Below are positions 34,401 through 46,003 of a DNA stretch of 64,000 nt, piece after piece (the stretch's first letter is position 1; every line of letters begins with the position of its first letter). The notes under the pieces were generated by a model, which worked only from the letters and a program-made list of their open reading frames with translations, had not been told where the DNA came from and did no database searches. The translations under genes were made by a program, and so were the position numbers. This DNA is from Xiphydria camelus (taxonomy: Eukaryota > Arthropoda > Insecta > Hymenoptera > Xiphydriidae), in the NCBI GenBank assembly GCA_963678675.1, contig OY783195.1:4412001-4476000 (forward strand), read 5' to 3'.

Positions 34401-37400
34401 ATACGTAATAATTACCTCATAAGCTCCAAAACACGAAGGAGACGAAGCTGTTTTTTAGTAGTGTCACTTCTAACAGATTGCAGTACGACTACAGCAGACG
34501 TGCCGCCTAGCCGAATACGTTACTCTACCGCAGCATTTATTTTTACTGAAATAAGTATTTCTAAAACTTTCTAAATATGGACATCCGATTTCGGAATAGT
34601 TGTTTGATTTAACTTTTTCTTCTTTGTATGAAATATTTTTACTAGAAATTTTTAATATAAGGGTTCAAATGAAAATTGAGAATACGGTTCATCGAGTTGC
34701 ACTGGCACGCTCGAGACGGTTATCAACGAATCGTCGCGATGCGTCTTAATTTGGCGTGTGATATCGGTTCGACGGACTTTGATTAATTGCAGCGCAAATG
34801 CATTCACGCGCGGTAGTCGCGGCAAAAATCGACATCCGATAATTAATTCAATTTATCGACGGGACGTTCCGCCGCTACACATATGCGAAGTTTGCTTCAT
34901 CGACGCGCGAGGTGGGAAAACAATTTTGTCGGCTCGCCGCAATTTCTTCTTACCGATAAACAATTTCTGTTGATTGTGTATCTTTCGTCGTCTCGATACG
35001 GCCTGCCATTTAAACCGAATGCCAAAAAGTCGATCGACCGATGTGTTACTCGATTGTCGCGAAAGGGGTGTAAAAACCTCCCTCTAAAAATTGTTACGAG
35101 TATCCTTCTGACGTAAGAAATGCATCAGAGACGATAATCTTTTTTTTTCCATCCGCAGAACCCGTTCCCGGCACTAGTCGACCCATCGACCCCTCCGGCT
35201 TCAGAGGACGAAATGTCCTGACGAAAATGCAGCGAGCCCTGGGCCCGTTAGGAATGCTCCACCAATGCATGGAGAACAGGACTCGAGTCAAGGTAGGTAT
35301 ACCGCGCGCTACAAGATAACTTTCTTCTGGGCGCGGAGGAGCACCGTCAGGAATACCGGGTCGGAATAAACGACTTCTTCGTGAGTCAGCGATTGTTTTC
35401 TCCCGGCAAAAAATCACGACGTACGAAAAATACTCGCGGATTCCCTCGGCTCTCAAAAAGAAAAAGATACAGACCCTCACGTGTTAAACTGTAGCCCTTC
35501 GCGTTTAATTTTAACCCGTCCGCGTTTAATCTCCGAAATGAATACGAAAGGTCAGGCTAAAAATAGGCCAGCCTCGGTGTAATTCAATTTCGGTTCCTGT
35601 GTAAATACCACGCGCCACCCGTTGGCCGGTAGGCACATCCGTCTCTCCGCCTGAATTTTCCTGCCTCGAAAGGACACCCGCCGGGGATATCCTGTACCTA
35701 CCGATGAAAATCAATTTGAAAAGAGACAAACCGATACCTACGCGTTGCGAGAAAAGTGAAATGCTAGCTTTCTCTCGAAATAGACGAACCCCTTTCTCTG
35801 CAAATCCTCGCAGAAAAAATAGCAAACCGCGAGTACCTCGCCGCGCGGATGCTGTAAAGTCGACCTTCGCGAGCCCCTATCCCCTTTACCACCTAAACCG
35901 AAGGCACGCGAGTGGACGATCTCCGAGGCAACGCAACACGGATACCGGTCGCTGTACAAAAATCTCTGAAACACATACAAACGCGGCACGCCGACCTTCG
36001 CGTGCGAGATACGTCGCACCGCTTGCGCGTCGGCGAAATTCACGTGGCATGAATGGGTCGCAAGTGCTCGGTCCGAAACTCGCGCGAGGCTGCGAAACGG
36101 AATCTTACTCTCGTTTTTCAATTATATCGTCGTTTGGCGAGCGAGGAACGCGAAACGCATTCGTGCGTCAAGAGACTTCTAAAAAAAGAAGTACGTTAAT
36201 TGAACCGCAACGACATTGCGCAACCTCCAAGGACCGAGCGTCCAAGATGAAATCTCCCCGATTCGCGAGCTCCGCGTGTGGCAATTTTGTCCAAACAACA
36301 AGGGCGGGCGTCGATCGGGGGGGCGGCAACCCGAACCCTACCGCGGATCCTTTCGGCCTCGACCGAGAAGATCGAGCGGAGAACTCGGCGCGGGTAACTC
36401 GACCCCCCCGATATTTGTACCCGAAATCTCGTTTCTCGATGGTCCCTCGGTTCGAGAGAAAAAAAAAAGGCGGCGCCCTGGAAACACGAAAGAGGAATCC
36501 GATCGGTAATTCGACCCCCCGTGATGTCACGCACGAAGCGAAGAGGCGCCGAAGAGAAGACGGGGAGAAGCGAAGGGAGTGAGGTCATTCGTCCACACCC
36601 GTCATATCTACAGTTGCGCCATGAATGGGCCACTGGGCACGAGCTACTTGTCAGAGGGTTGTTGCGTGTGCACGGCAGCGCGACGCGCGCGGCTAACACC
36701 CACGTGTGCCATTTCTCAGTGGCTCCCGTATACCTCCGCTCTCGTCCTCTTTCCTTCCTTCCTTCCTGCCTTCCTTCCTTCTCCCCTTCCCCTCCTGCCC
36801 GCGCTGTTCCCCGCGTGTGTACACACGCACATGCGTGCGCCCGACGCGTGTGCGCCGCGCGCCGTGACACAGTTTCGCGGACGCGTGTGAGCCCTTCGAG
36901 CCACGGTGACGAGGTAGGGTCAACACTCGTAGTCATGGCAACCGTAGAACCCCCCCCCCCCCGCCCCTGGCTTTCGCGCCCCTCTGCGCGTCTCGATCCC
37001 CCGCCGAATGCTGCTCCGAGGAAGACAAGGTCACACCCCCGAACCACCACGTGCCCAACGTCCCTTCGTTAACTTTGGCCTTCGCCACACGTGCCTCCTC
37101 GATCTCCGGCGAGCACAGGCTCTCTCAATGGAAGAGAAAGAAAGAGAAAGAGAGAGGGCGAGAGACTGGTGAAAAAGTCAGGAATTTGGCATCGGTTCGC
37201 TGTTCTCGTATCGTCCGAGGAGGAAGGGGGCTTTTGGGGGAATTTATCAGCATCTCGACTATTTTTATAGTTGAAGCACTCTCCTACTGGCTACACTAGT
37301 TTAGCTTTGTGAAATTGCAAAAATGCATCGCCCCTTCTCTTCGTTTCCAAAAGAGTTACACGCTGGTAACGCCGAAATCGAATTTACTCGTTAATTCACT

Positions 37401-40400
37401 TCCCCGTGCCAGTCATACGACGGCTCTCTTACTTGCGTCCCTTCCCAATTTTTGTCTCCACGAGTCCTCGTCGCGCGTGATATTACATCACGGAGACTTC
37501 CGTCCCCCGCCCGCTTACTCTCGACCAAGGCCGTCCTTTGCCCTCCGCGTGTTCTGCATTTAGACGCGTTTTCTTTCGTCCGGAGAAAGAAAGGGAAGGG
37601 GAGGTGGAAGAAGGCGAATATCGTCTCTTCTGTCCACAGGGTGGCCGCTCGCACGTGTATCCGTACGACAATCGACGTCCGAAACAGGCGTGCCTCGTTC
37701 GATCGCGATTATCTCGTTATTTATGGACCGTGGGCTCGTATCGATATTAGACTCTTTTGAAGACTAGGCCTCGGTCTATAAAAAAGTTTCTTATCGATAT
37801 CGCTCGAAAGTTCACAGGTAACGAGATAATCGCGATTAAAGTTGGCGCATCTGTTCCGCTCGTTGCCATTGCGAGACACGCGAAGGTGGGATACCGCGCC
37901 TGGCGCGCTAAGGTTCGTCGTATCTCGCGATTGATCGATCGGAGGGAAGAGTGTTCGCAACGAAAGTTGCTCGATTTTGGTAGCTCTGCAACTTTTATCC
38001 GAGATATTTTCCTCTCGGGTTTTTCCTTCGCGCAAAAACATACGCGTAACGCGCGGCGCCTGACTTTCCTCGCGCGTTCTCTCTGCCCGCGGAGTGCCCC
38101 GCGTCGTTCGTGTCGGGAGAAAATGGAGAAGAAAGCCAGAGGGGGGAAGGAGCGTCGCGCCGCTCTCTCGTAACCTCGAGATCCCACCACCTCCCTCCGA
38201 GTTCGGATCTCGTGGAGATCGTCGCGGATTCAGACTCGGGGTATCCGCTAACTCGCCTTGGCGAGTTTCAATGGAATTCAGCGGCGTGCGTTGTTTCTCC
38301 TTTTTATTATTGTAAACGCGCTATATCAGCGCGCCGAGGCATTGACGGGGGCCTTGCCTCGCGTCGCGCGCTTCCGCGTATATCACCCTGGCTACCTCAC
38401 GTCCCGGCAGCTCCAGGGGCGAGGGGGGTACGTAATTCCGCGGCGCGCCGCGAGTATCATTAGCGTAATTGTATAATTGCGCTAGCTTTCCCCGGGCGAT
38501 GACGGGTGGCGACGAGAAATGGTGGAGCGGGACGAAAAAAAAAAGGACGGATGACAAAAACGAGCATCGGTGCACGACAATCGGAGTGACCTCACGACTC
38601 GCGTTCTTGTCGCAAAAGCCAGACCACCGTGTGCGACACCGACTGACCCGTTTTGGAAAGTGTTCACCTTTCTCGTCGCCCGACCGATAAGGATCACTCT
38701 TGCGGAAAGAGAGAGAGAGAGAGGGGAGAGAGGGAGAGAAAAATCTCGCGCGACACGCCGCGATCGAGATCGATAAGATCGGTCGGGCTCACGGATCGGT
38801 CGAATTAGGAGCGACGAGCTGGTGGAAAGAAATTTGGAAATTAGGTGGCCGAGGGGAGATGGAAGATCTCAGCTGCAGCGAATAAATAAATATATATATA
38901 GCTTGTGCAACATTGGGACTTTGATTTAAATAGGGGTGGAGGCGATTATTCGAGATACGTCACGAGTCACATTTTTTACGCATTGTGAAAATTGTAAGAC
39001 AGCGCGTAAAACATTGCACATTTGCAAGAGCTGATTGAAGCTTTACGACGTTACGTAAAACGAAGGTTGCGTTATTTTTTCAAATATGAAATATTTTTTT
39101 CAGAGACGCAACCGATAGATTATCCGAGAGTGTGGGTGTTTTTCCTTCAGCGCGAGACGAGTTTCGCGAGGTTCCGTTGGCTTCCCGAAGGACCGGCGCG
39201 ATCGCTCTTTATCGTTCTCGATCATTCGCGAGGCGCGATGAGAAAATTACGAGAGAAATATAACCGATAACGAGGCGGTGAAAAAAAAACGACACGACTA
39301 TTCCAGTAACAGCAGACTCTACGAGTGGAAAGAAAAACTAGGTCACTCCTGCAATCACCATTTCCACCGTAACAAAGGTCCTTGCAGTTCGAACGCTTCC
39401 ACTGCACACCGAGATCGATAGAACGAGTTCGCGTTGCCGAGAAACTCTTCTCCGCACCTTGGAGCGACGTGGCGACGATAATCGATGCCGGACGTAAATT
39501 AACAGCCGCGATCCACTTTAATCGAGATCGTCCCGTTATCTGTAAACTTTGACCCGCGTTAAAAACCACGCGAAACTTTGAAGGGAAAATCGCCGGTCGG
39601 TGAGATAAACGTATGGCTTTACAAGAGACGAGACGAGAGGAAAAAAGGGAAGGGACGAAATAAGAGAGAGAAGGAGAACAATGACGAGTGGCACGCCCGG
39701 AGGCTGTATGCGAATAGGCACATAACCGTTGTCGGGAAGATTATCGTTCGAGGGGAATATCGCGTGTTCTTTCTGCGAAGGTCTACACCAGGAGTGCACG
39801 CGGCATAAGGGGGCACGTGGAGGCGTACGTGGCCGCGTTCGACAAACACTGGAACCTCGCCCTGGAGGATTGCTTCGAAATCTGGACCCGCAAGACCAAG
39901 AGGAAAGCACCCGCGTTAGGTAAGGCGTGCGCGACGCGACGATTCCTCCAATTTTTTCCGGGAAGGAACAACACGTATATCTTGTCGTAATTCACTCGAA
40001 TCCGCGTCAGTGAAAAGAGCAGAACCGCGTCTACCTTCGCTCTCGTTTGCACGTCGTTCGAGAAACAGTCACGGCGATATGTCATTGGCTCAGGGTTACG
40101 CGATCCGCGTCGTTGTCTTGCATCAATTTATAAATATACGTTTAGCGCATGATATCTCTGTATTAATCTCCGGCCGACCTCGAAATAAAACCGACGCACA
40201 CTTATCTACATCGGCGCGCCGTAAACGGAGTAGGAGGCGGGGAGGCGGCGTTTATCCGAGGGACCCCGAACGCGTTCCTCGAATATAGATTCCATTCCGG
40301 AAATAATCCATCGAAACGGGACGGAAGTATTTTAAGGGCGCGTGAAATCGTTGCATCTCTTCGGGACGGGGAGAGGAAATGCATTTTGAATTACTCGAAC

Positions 40401-43209
40401 AGTTTTCCGTACGCTCCAAATGCACATCGACACTCGCCAGAGATCTCGAGAATAACTCGAGTCCGGTTAAGTTTTCGTTATAGATTTATCAATTTTTACG
40501 TCCAGCCTCATAACTATATGCGCTACAACACGTTAGAGGATTCTCAAAATTAACCGGAAATCCTGTAACTTATACCGCACGTGTAGTTGGCATGGCGCTG
40601 AACATGTGGAAATAAATAAATCTAATAACACACAAAAGCGCTCAACTCGACTCGAGTTGTTGCAGTGAACGGCTCTCAATTGCATCCATCAACACCCGGG
40701 AGACGCGTCCGGCACGCGTCGTCTCGAGCGAATTCACCGTGGAGCCTGCGAAAAAGTGGGAAATTAAAGAAAAACCTTAAGGGTGACGTTAGGAGTTAGG
40801 GTAGAGAGACCGACCTTGACTACGCGGTGGTGCTACGTTCGATACGAGGTCCACGTGCCCTCCCTGTATCGCCGTCTCTCTCTCTCACTTTCTCTGTCTC
40901 CATCTCTCTTCCCTTCGCCCTACCAACCCTCTCGCCGTCCTTCGCGTCCTTCGCTCTCTTTCCGTCTCGCTCGCTTTCCCTTACGTGGCACCCTCCACCG
41001 CCCCCCGCGCTCCTCCCTTCCGCCGGTTTTCTTTCCCACACTCCCCGCCGCCTCGCCCTTCGTTCCGTCCTCGCTTCTATTTGTCACGCTCTTTTTATCC
41101 GGGCCATGTTTTTCATTTCTTCCGTCTAACTCCTTCCCCCTTTCTTCTCCCCCTTCCTCGGCGCGGGCGTAAATACCGATACGCGCACGCTCGAATAAAT
41201 ACTTTGTCGAGTCTTATCGCGGCTACTCGGGTTGTGCGATACGTATAACGCCCGATTATCCTACGCGATTCGTGGTGGAGACCGGTATCCAACCGACTAG
41301 AGGCGAATTGTGCGATGAGTGTTGATCAAGACGACCAAGTTTCGTACGGAGAGGATAGGCTACTCCGCGAGAGAACCTCTCCCCGAGAAAAATCGTTCTC
41401 GCGTATTCTCTGCACATTCGCAACCCCGATTTCATCTGTACCAAAAAAACTTGGAAAGTTTTCTCTTGTATTATGAAAATATATAATATCTGCATTCCAC
41501 GAGAACGCCCCTTCTCCGCTTCGGTCGCGTATTACGAATTCGCCGCGATCTCGGAAATCGCGCCCGTATATCCGTCCATTCTTCTCGTTCAATTAGGGGA
41601 GGGTGGGGGTCGCGCGTTGTAGAGGCACCCGACGCCAGAGTTCAGGGTTAGTTGGCCTACTGACGCACTTTGGGGGATCGTGGGTGGGGGGTGGGGTTGT
41701 TGGTACGGGATCGAGGGACGGCGGGTCGGGGGTGCGCGGCGACGACCTTGAAGAGCTACTGCTCGGGATCGATGGTCGACGGTACACGTGTTCCGTTCTC
41801 CCCTTCCCGCCCTGCCGCCGCGGCCACCCCCTAGGCCCTTCCACCCCTGAAAGTCTATGGACACGTGCCTGCACATAAACAACATTTCGCGCGGGGGTGC
41901 GCGGACGAGCCGAATTTTCGTATCTCACCGCGATTTCGTCGTCGACGACGAAAAGGCTCGCGCGTTGGCGGGTCGGAACGAGGAGACTTTGTACCGCGCG
42001 GGCCGGCGGTGGTATATTTCTTTTTTTTTTAGTGTCCTTTGAACGCTACTAATTTCTGTCTGTTCTTCAGTCCGTCCGTTATCAAAATATATTTAAATGG
42101 ATATATCTCTTAAACTAATGAACGGATCTCAACCATTTAATTTTTATTTCGTAGAGCTCCGCGGAGAGAATGTACGTTTCAATATTCATTGAAGTTGGTT
42201 CATCCGTTCTGAAATTATTACAGAATGAAAAATCTCCCAAATTCGCAGTTTTTGGCGAATAATTCAAAAATGGTTTATCCGATTTCGATGAAATTTTGAG
42301 GAAAAATTAGCGGTACTCAGTCGAAAGTGTATCAACAATTTGGTTAAATTTCGTGCAGTTATTTTGAAGAATTTGCTGAAAAACGTCGAAATTTTCATGC
42401 AAATTTTGCACTCCCTCCTTTTTTTTCGTACGCTTTTATCGATCTTTATCAAATTTTGCAGTAATATGTGGGGTGGTCTAGTATTGTTCGGTATTGTGAA
42501 TGAACCCTATCGGTTCAGCGGTTTTGAAGCTATGAACAAAAAAGAGACATTTTACGTTCCGCGATAACTTTTGAGCAGATCGTGCGATTTAAATGTTTAT
42601 TAGCTTGTTGAATGCAGGTCGAAACTGCAATTAAAAACGACTTATAGATAAAAAAAAATATCGGTTTAGTCTCGGTAAAGTTGTTGCAGAAGAAGTTTTC
42701 TAATTTTACCATTTTTTTTTAAATTTTTTATTGCTGTTTTCGATTTCATCAAAATGTAGCGAACTTGCAGAGGAAGGAAAACGTAATATCCCGATACAAA
42801 AATTGTCGAAATCGCATCAGCCGTTCAAAAGTTACGGATGTTTTTTTTTCAAATATATATTAGAGATTTAATCGTTCAAAGGACACGTTTAGGATAGAAA
42901 ATCTATCTTAGAATTAATCCAGGCTCCCGAAATACTACAAGGCGAGGCGCGAAGCGTTTTCCTTTTTTTTCCCCTACGTCACGAAGCGAGACGATAGATC
43001 GGGAATAAGTAAACGCGGCGTTCGCTTTTCACAAATTTCCTCCCCTTCGCCCCGCAGGTCCATCGGACGAGGTCGAGCCAATCGCGGAGCCGCACTTGCC
43101 GCGTGTGATCGTGAGGGAGTCGAACAAGAGGACCGAAACCCTGGAAAGACACGTGCCGCAGATGCTGCTGCGAGGCGAGCAGATCGCGATAATCGCGAAG
43201 ACAAATTGA
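28237..43209 (+). CDS. Lsm11: U7 snRNA-associated Sm-like protein LSm11 (five exons, complete)
   Basis: LSm11 replaces an SmD protein in the U7 snRNP, the nuclear particle that cuts histone pre-mRNA 3' ends. Exons are 28237-28416, 28519-28582, 35159-35292, 39781-39919 and 43058-43209. They sum to 669 nt, or 222 residues plus stop, and every junction has gt/ag and a matching phase. Residues 19-49 carry KFDPMKALYSS and a later FDNVSKFES, like the FDPLLALYAP and FNNVAEYES of vertebrate LSm11. Sm1 is at about 112-156, with RNVLTKM just before it and AFDKHWNLAL at 145-154. Sm2 is at 202-219 with LLRGE. The Sm1-Sm2 spacer is about 45 residues, much shorter than in vertebrates. The ATG has aac before it and G after it. 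Intron 1 is 102 nt; introns 2-4 are 6.6, 4.5 and 3.1 kb and full of repeats. No AATAAA was seen within a few hundred bases of the stop. Confidence 0.92.
28519..28582 (+). CDS. Lsm11: Lsm11 exon 2
   Basis: Residues 61-81 plus one base. It is rich in Gln, Glu and Arg (for example EQRPRRRF). The acceptor is gctttcag and the donor gtgagt. Conservation is weak, so the exon rests on splice sites and perfect phase with exons 1 and 3. Confidence 0.8.
29022..29377 (-). mobile_element. 0.35-kb TAGGGTA family MITE, copy 2
   Basis: Reverse-complement copy of 13991-14327. It runs from tacggtattcgacta at the left to agtcaactacccta at the right. In Lsm11 intron 2, inverted relative to copy 3. Confidence 0.8.
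31076..31422 (+). mobile_element. 0.35-kb TAGGGTA family MITE, copy 3
   Basis: Begins agggtaattgactgatt and ends ccagtcaaataccgta. Closely related to copies 1 and 2. In Lsm11 intron 2. Confidence 0.8.
33612..33731 (+). repeat. 0.12-kb interspersed repeat, copy 2
   Basis: Aligns with 2918-3038. Shared parts include gtcacgg, accagctaa, ggcgttctttttactata and ttgatagattgatta with substitutions. Confidence 0.62.
35159..35292 (+). CDS. Lsm11: Lsm11 exon 3
   Basis: Completes codon 82 and codes to residue 126. It contains RNVLTKM and GPLGMLHQCMENRTRVK, closely matching the RNVLTRM and GELHRCI stretch before and within Sm1 of vertebrate LSm11. The acceptor has a run of nine t before ccatccgcag. The donor is gtaggt. 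Confidence 0.9.
35293..39780 (+). other. Lsm11 intron 3 (4.5 kb)
   Basis: Holds GC-rich sequence with long open frames on both strands between about 35.7 and 37.1 kb. I read these as chance openings, because no frame has recognisable motifs. It also has a ccttccttccttcctg-type tetranucleotide run at 36752-36783 and a diverged palindromic element at 37699-37850. Confidence 0.6.
37699..37850. repeat. Diverged TACCATATGAGG-family palindrome
   Basis: The arms atcgcgattatctcgttat and its complement aacgagataatcgcgatt flank a centre, ttttgaagactaggcctc, that aligns with the centre of copies A-C. GC-richer than those copies, so an old or drifted member. Confidence 0.5.
39781..39919 (+). CDS. Lsm11: Lsm11 exon 4
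   Basis: Residues 127-172 plus one base. It codes the Sm1 core RGIRGHVEAYVAAFDKHWN, equivalent to the RGVCTGFLVAFDKFWN region of vertebrates. The acceptor is tttctgcgaag and the donor gtaagg. Confidence 0.9.
40441..40686. mobile_element. CAATTGAGAGCCGTT palindromic element, copy 1
   Basis: The right end reads gcagtgaacggctctcaatt. The arms share gttaagttttcgttat and aattttt-acgtccagc with the complement on the right. A relative occupies 49818-50270 with another MITE inside it. Confidence 0.55.
42032..42886. mobile_element. GTGTCCTTTGAACG 0.86-kb TIR element
   Basis: Begins gtgtcctttgaacg and ends cgttcaaaggacac, 14 bp perfect. The interior is AT-rich and contains several diverged units built on cgatttcgatgaaattttg and similar phrases. 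No long frame. The superfamily is not identified, and no clear target duplication is seen. Confidence 0.7.
43058..43209 (+). CDS. Lsm11: Lsm11 exon 5 (terminal)
   Basis: Completes codon 173 and codes 174-222 to the tga at 43207-43209. It carries Sm2, RHVPQMLLRGEQIAII, equivalent to RHINQIFIRGENVLLV at the vertebrate C-terminus. The protein ends three residues later, as in vertebrates. The acceptor is gccccgcag. Confidence 0.9.
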
Positions 43210-44758
43210 ACGCGTGCAGGCGCATCGCCCTTGCGCGCGCGCGCGCACCGTTAGGAAAATTGAAATAATCATGTATCAACGCGAGCGTACGCGCGTACCC
43301 ACGCGTACGTGTGTATATGTATATACGCAGAGCTAATTGAATCTCCGGCGACCTCCCGACGACCATATCTGTACAAAGCCAAAGCGTCGTTTCGAGGTCG
43401 TTTCGCCGCGTATGCATACTCTTCCACGACATTTCAGGCGGGCCCTGCGTGTGTATAGACGCGCGACGCACCCACGTCGGGCGACGATAAAAAAAAAAAG
43501 AAATACATCTATACAAAACACTACGGACGAGCGTTTTATCGCGTCGTTAATCAAAACCGCCATTTTTGCTTTAAGTACACATTCCAGATACCATCCCTCC
43601 TGCCCTCCACGGCCCTCTGAATCAAATCGCACGCTCAGGCTACGAAGCCTACACCAATAGGATTTTCACCTTTTCTTCGTTCCCCGCCGCGTGGCAAAGT
43701 GCATCCACGGTGGCGGCGGTGGTGGCACGGTGAAAGCAAGCCGGTAAAGGGGAAGAGGCGGGAGGGCGGAAGGAGAGGAGACGCGCGGGGAGTCCCGGGT
43801 CCTCTCACTTTCGCTCTCCGGAGAAAGTCTAGCCTCCCCCCTCCCGTAGCAGCATCGACGCCGCGCGGATTGCCCGCTGCTGCTCTGCCCCGAGAGTTTC
43901 TGCCCGACGCACAGCCGGCGTCTCTCCGTGCCGGGTACAGAGGGGAGAGGGCGAGGGTTAACGCACTCTCGCGCGTGGAACCATAACCTCGGTCGCGGAG
44001 CGGCTTGCCGGGAGCACCGGCGTATAGGTCGAATGCAGCGGGTGCCTACGCGGAAAGCGTTGCACCCGTCACGGTTGTTCGCCACTCGACGGAGGGCGGA
44101 GGCAAGGAGGGCGAGACGTTAACCCGAGCCCGCGAAAGACCGCCGCGTACCGACGGCTGTTATGTCCAGTCGTTCGAGAAGAAATCACGCGGGGCTTTTC
44201 GATCGTACGGGACCAGTCAGGGCCGACGAGCAGCCACCTTGAAAACGCCGCGCCGGTGACGATCGTAGAAACTTCGAGGCCGTCGCGACGCCCGGGGGAG
44301 TGCGTCGAAACGCGTCCACCCGTACCGGGGGCTCGACGATTTCGAGATGAGAACGCGATCGTGCGCGTTCCGCTCGATTCTGTCACGGCGGGAGCGGCGA
44401 GTCCTCCGCAACTCGCTTCGTTAATAGCGTTAGACAAAAAAATAGCGGAAGTCAGAAGCGGCAGTTCCCCTCGCGGTCGCGCATCGAGAAGGTCTCTCGC
44501 CCCGGCGCGAATGGAATACAGCGGCACGCACGGCGATCTTGACTCTTTCCGAAACGAGCGTGCGCCCTCACGGCTAACCTTCTCTCCCCCTCCCCGTGAT
44601 CCCTCCGTCAAAAAAAGACGCGAATAATCGCGTCGTCCCTCTCCCGCTCGCGGTGAGATCGGAGCGTTGAAAATAACCTCTTAAACGACCCTGACGAGGT
44701 GGGAATAGTTGAGTTCGCCGCGAATAGTATGCTCGAGCTCGTGATTTGCACTTCCTAG

Positions 44759-44803
<45 letters not shown>

Positions 44804-44962
44804 TTTTCTCTCTCTGGTACCCACACACGCGGTTTGAAATTCTGAGCGAGTATCGCGAAAGAGGCTCTCGAACACACGCACACGGAGAGAACCGCGAGAA
44901 TGTGAGGCTACATCGGCGCGCGTGCGCGCGCGCTCACGCACACGGCCGAGAGTCGCGCACTC
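43210..44962. other. Lsm11 downstream flank; TC microsatellite before gap
   Basis: CpG-rich with a (TC)n run at about 44757-44815 just ahead of the gap. Overlapping frames on both strands without motifs. The Lsm11 3' UTR should start here, but no convincing poly(A) signal was seen. Confidence 0.45.
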
Positions 44963-45162
44963 NNNNNNNNNNNNNNNNNNNNNNNNNNNNNNNNNNNNNN
45001 NNNNNNNNNNNNNNNNNNNNNNNNNNNNNNNNNNNNNNNNNNNNNNNNNNNNNNNNNNNNNNNNNNNNNNNNNNNNNNNNNNNNNNNNNNNNNNNNNNNN
45101 NNNNNNNNNNNNNNNNNNNNNNNNNNNNNNNNNNNNNNNNNNNNNNNNNNNNNNNNNNNNNN
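44963..45162. other. Assembly gap (200 N)
   Basis: Exactly 200 N. Any frame crossing it is meaningless. The flanks are CpG-rich with simple repeats, a usual cause of assembly breaks. Confidence 1.
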
Positions 45163-45436
45163 CTTTTCGAGCCGACGAGGCGAGTGCGGCACGCGCCAAA
45201 CAGGATCGCGCGAGAAAATCACCCGGAAACGCGGATCGAACGTCCGCCCGCGAGGGGAAGGAGGGTTTTCGGCGGCGAGATTGAAATTCGGGAAAAGGCG
45301 GGGGCTATCGATCGGGTATCGATCGAGTCTCCGGGAGAAGTGACCGAGCGAGACTCGGGTGGTTTCGTGTCGTGTGCTCCGGGGTGTGGATACGCCGAGG
45401 GAAGGGGTCGTCTAGTTGAATACGAACCTGATGGAA

Positions 45437-46003
45437 AAATGTATTTGAGATAAATGGGAATTTATTCGCATCGAAGCAAAAGTCTATAGAATTAAATAGA
45501 CGTTTTGCATATCTCTTTAATCGCGCACGAACCTGGTAATCAGTGTGTCTAGCGATCAGGGATAATAAATTTCCACGATATTTCCATGCTCTCCAGGCGA
45601 GAATTCTGTATTTTTTCATGATCGCTGCTGTGGCTTTTAAAGCATTTATACCAAATTGTCTGCTGAAATATAGAAAAGAATTTTTGTTTCAATAATAACG
45701 GGAGTTATTCTCACTGTTTTCCGCCGTTGATCTCGTTCACGGATATTAAATCGAAGTCCACCAACCGTACTTCTAACGTATCCGGTATCCCGAGATCGTA
45801 TAAATCTTATTAAATCAATAACTTGTTCCCAGAGTTCCATGATATTTTCATATTTTACAACAATTCCATGATATTCCACATGGGAAAAAGATCCATGATT
45901 TCCATCATCGCCAGACACCCGATAAAACGTCGATTTAATTCAAACAGACTGTTCTCTTCGATGTGAATAAATTCCTATTCATCTGAAATAAATGTTTCCA
46001 TCA
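45437..46003. mobile_element. Palindromic element split by a hAT-like insert
   Basis: Arms 45446-45520 and 45925-45990 share gggaatttattcgcatcgaa and gaattaaatagacgtttt with their complement. Between them, 45541-45922 begins gtgtctagcgatcaggg and ends ccatcatcgccagacaccc, inverted and like the CAGGGTGTCTAGC ends at 4315-5085. This suggests one element inserted near the loop of another. Confidence 0.6.

Larger units (their letters stand above)
28583..35158 (+). other. Lsm11 intron 2 (6.6 kb)
   Basis: No exon was recognised. It contains two inverted copies of the TAGGGTA repeat family (29022-29377 and 31076-31422), a diverged repeat at 33612-33731 and an AT-rich stretch from about 33640 to 34700. 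The rest is GC-rich unique-looking sequence with poly-C near 33040. Confidence 0.7.
39920..43057 (+). other. Lsm11 intron 4 (3.1 kb)
   Basis: Contains a palindromic element at about 40441-40686, pyrimidine-rich simple sequence at 40860-41160, and an 855-bp terminal-inverted-repeat element at 42032-42886 that ends 171 bp before exon 5. Confidence 0.65.

Noticed and set aside
35704..37072. Frames of 292, 284 and 183 codons on both strands in Lsm11 intron 3
   Set aside because: They overlap each other on both strands, have no recognisable motif and lie between well-supported Lsm11 exons.
44681..45453. Long frames on both strands around 45 kb
   Set aside because: They run through the 200-N gap and are artefacts.
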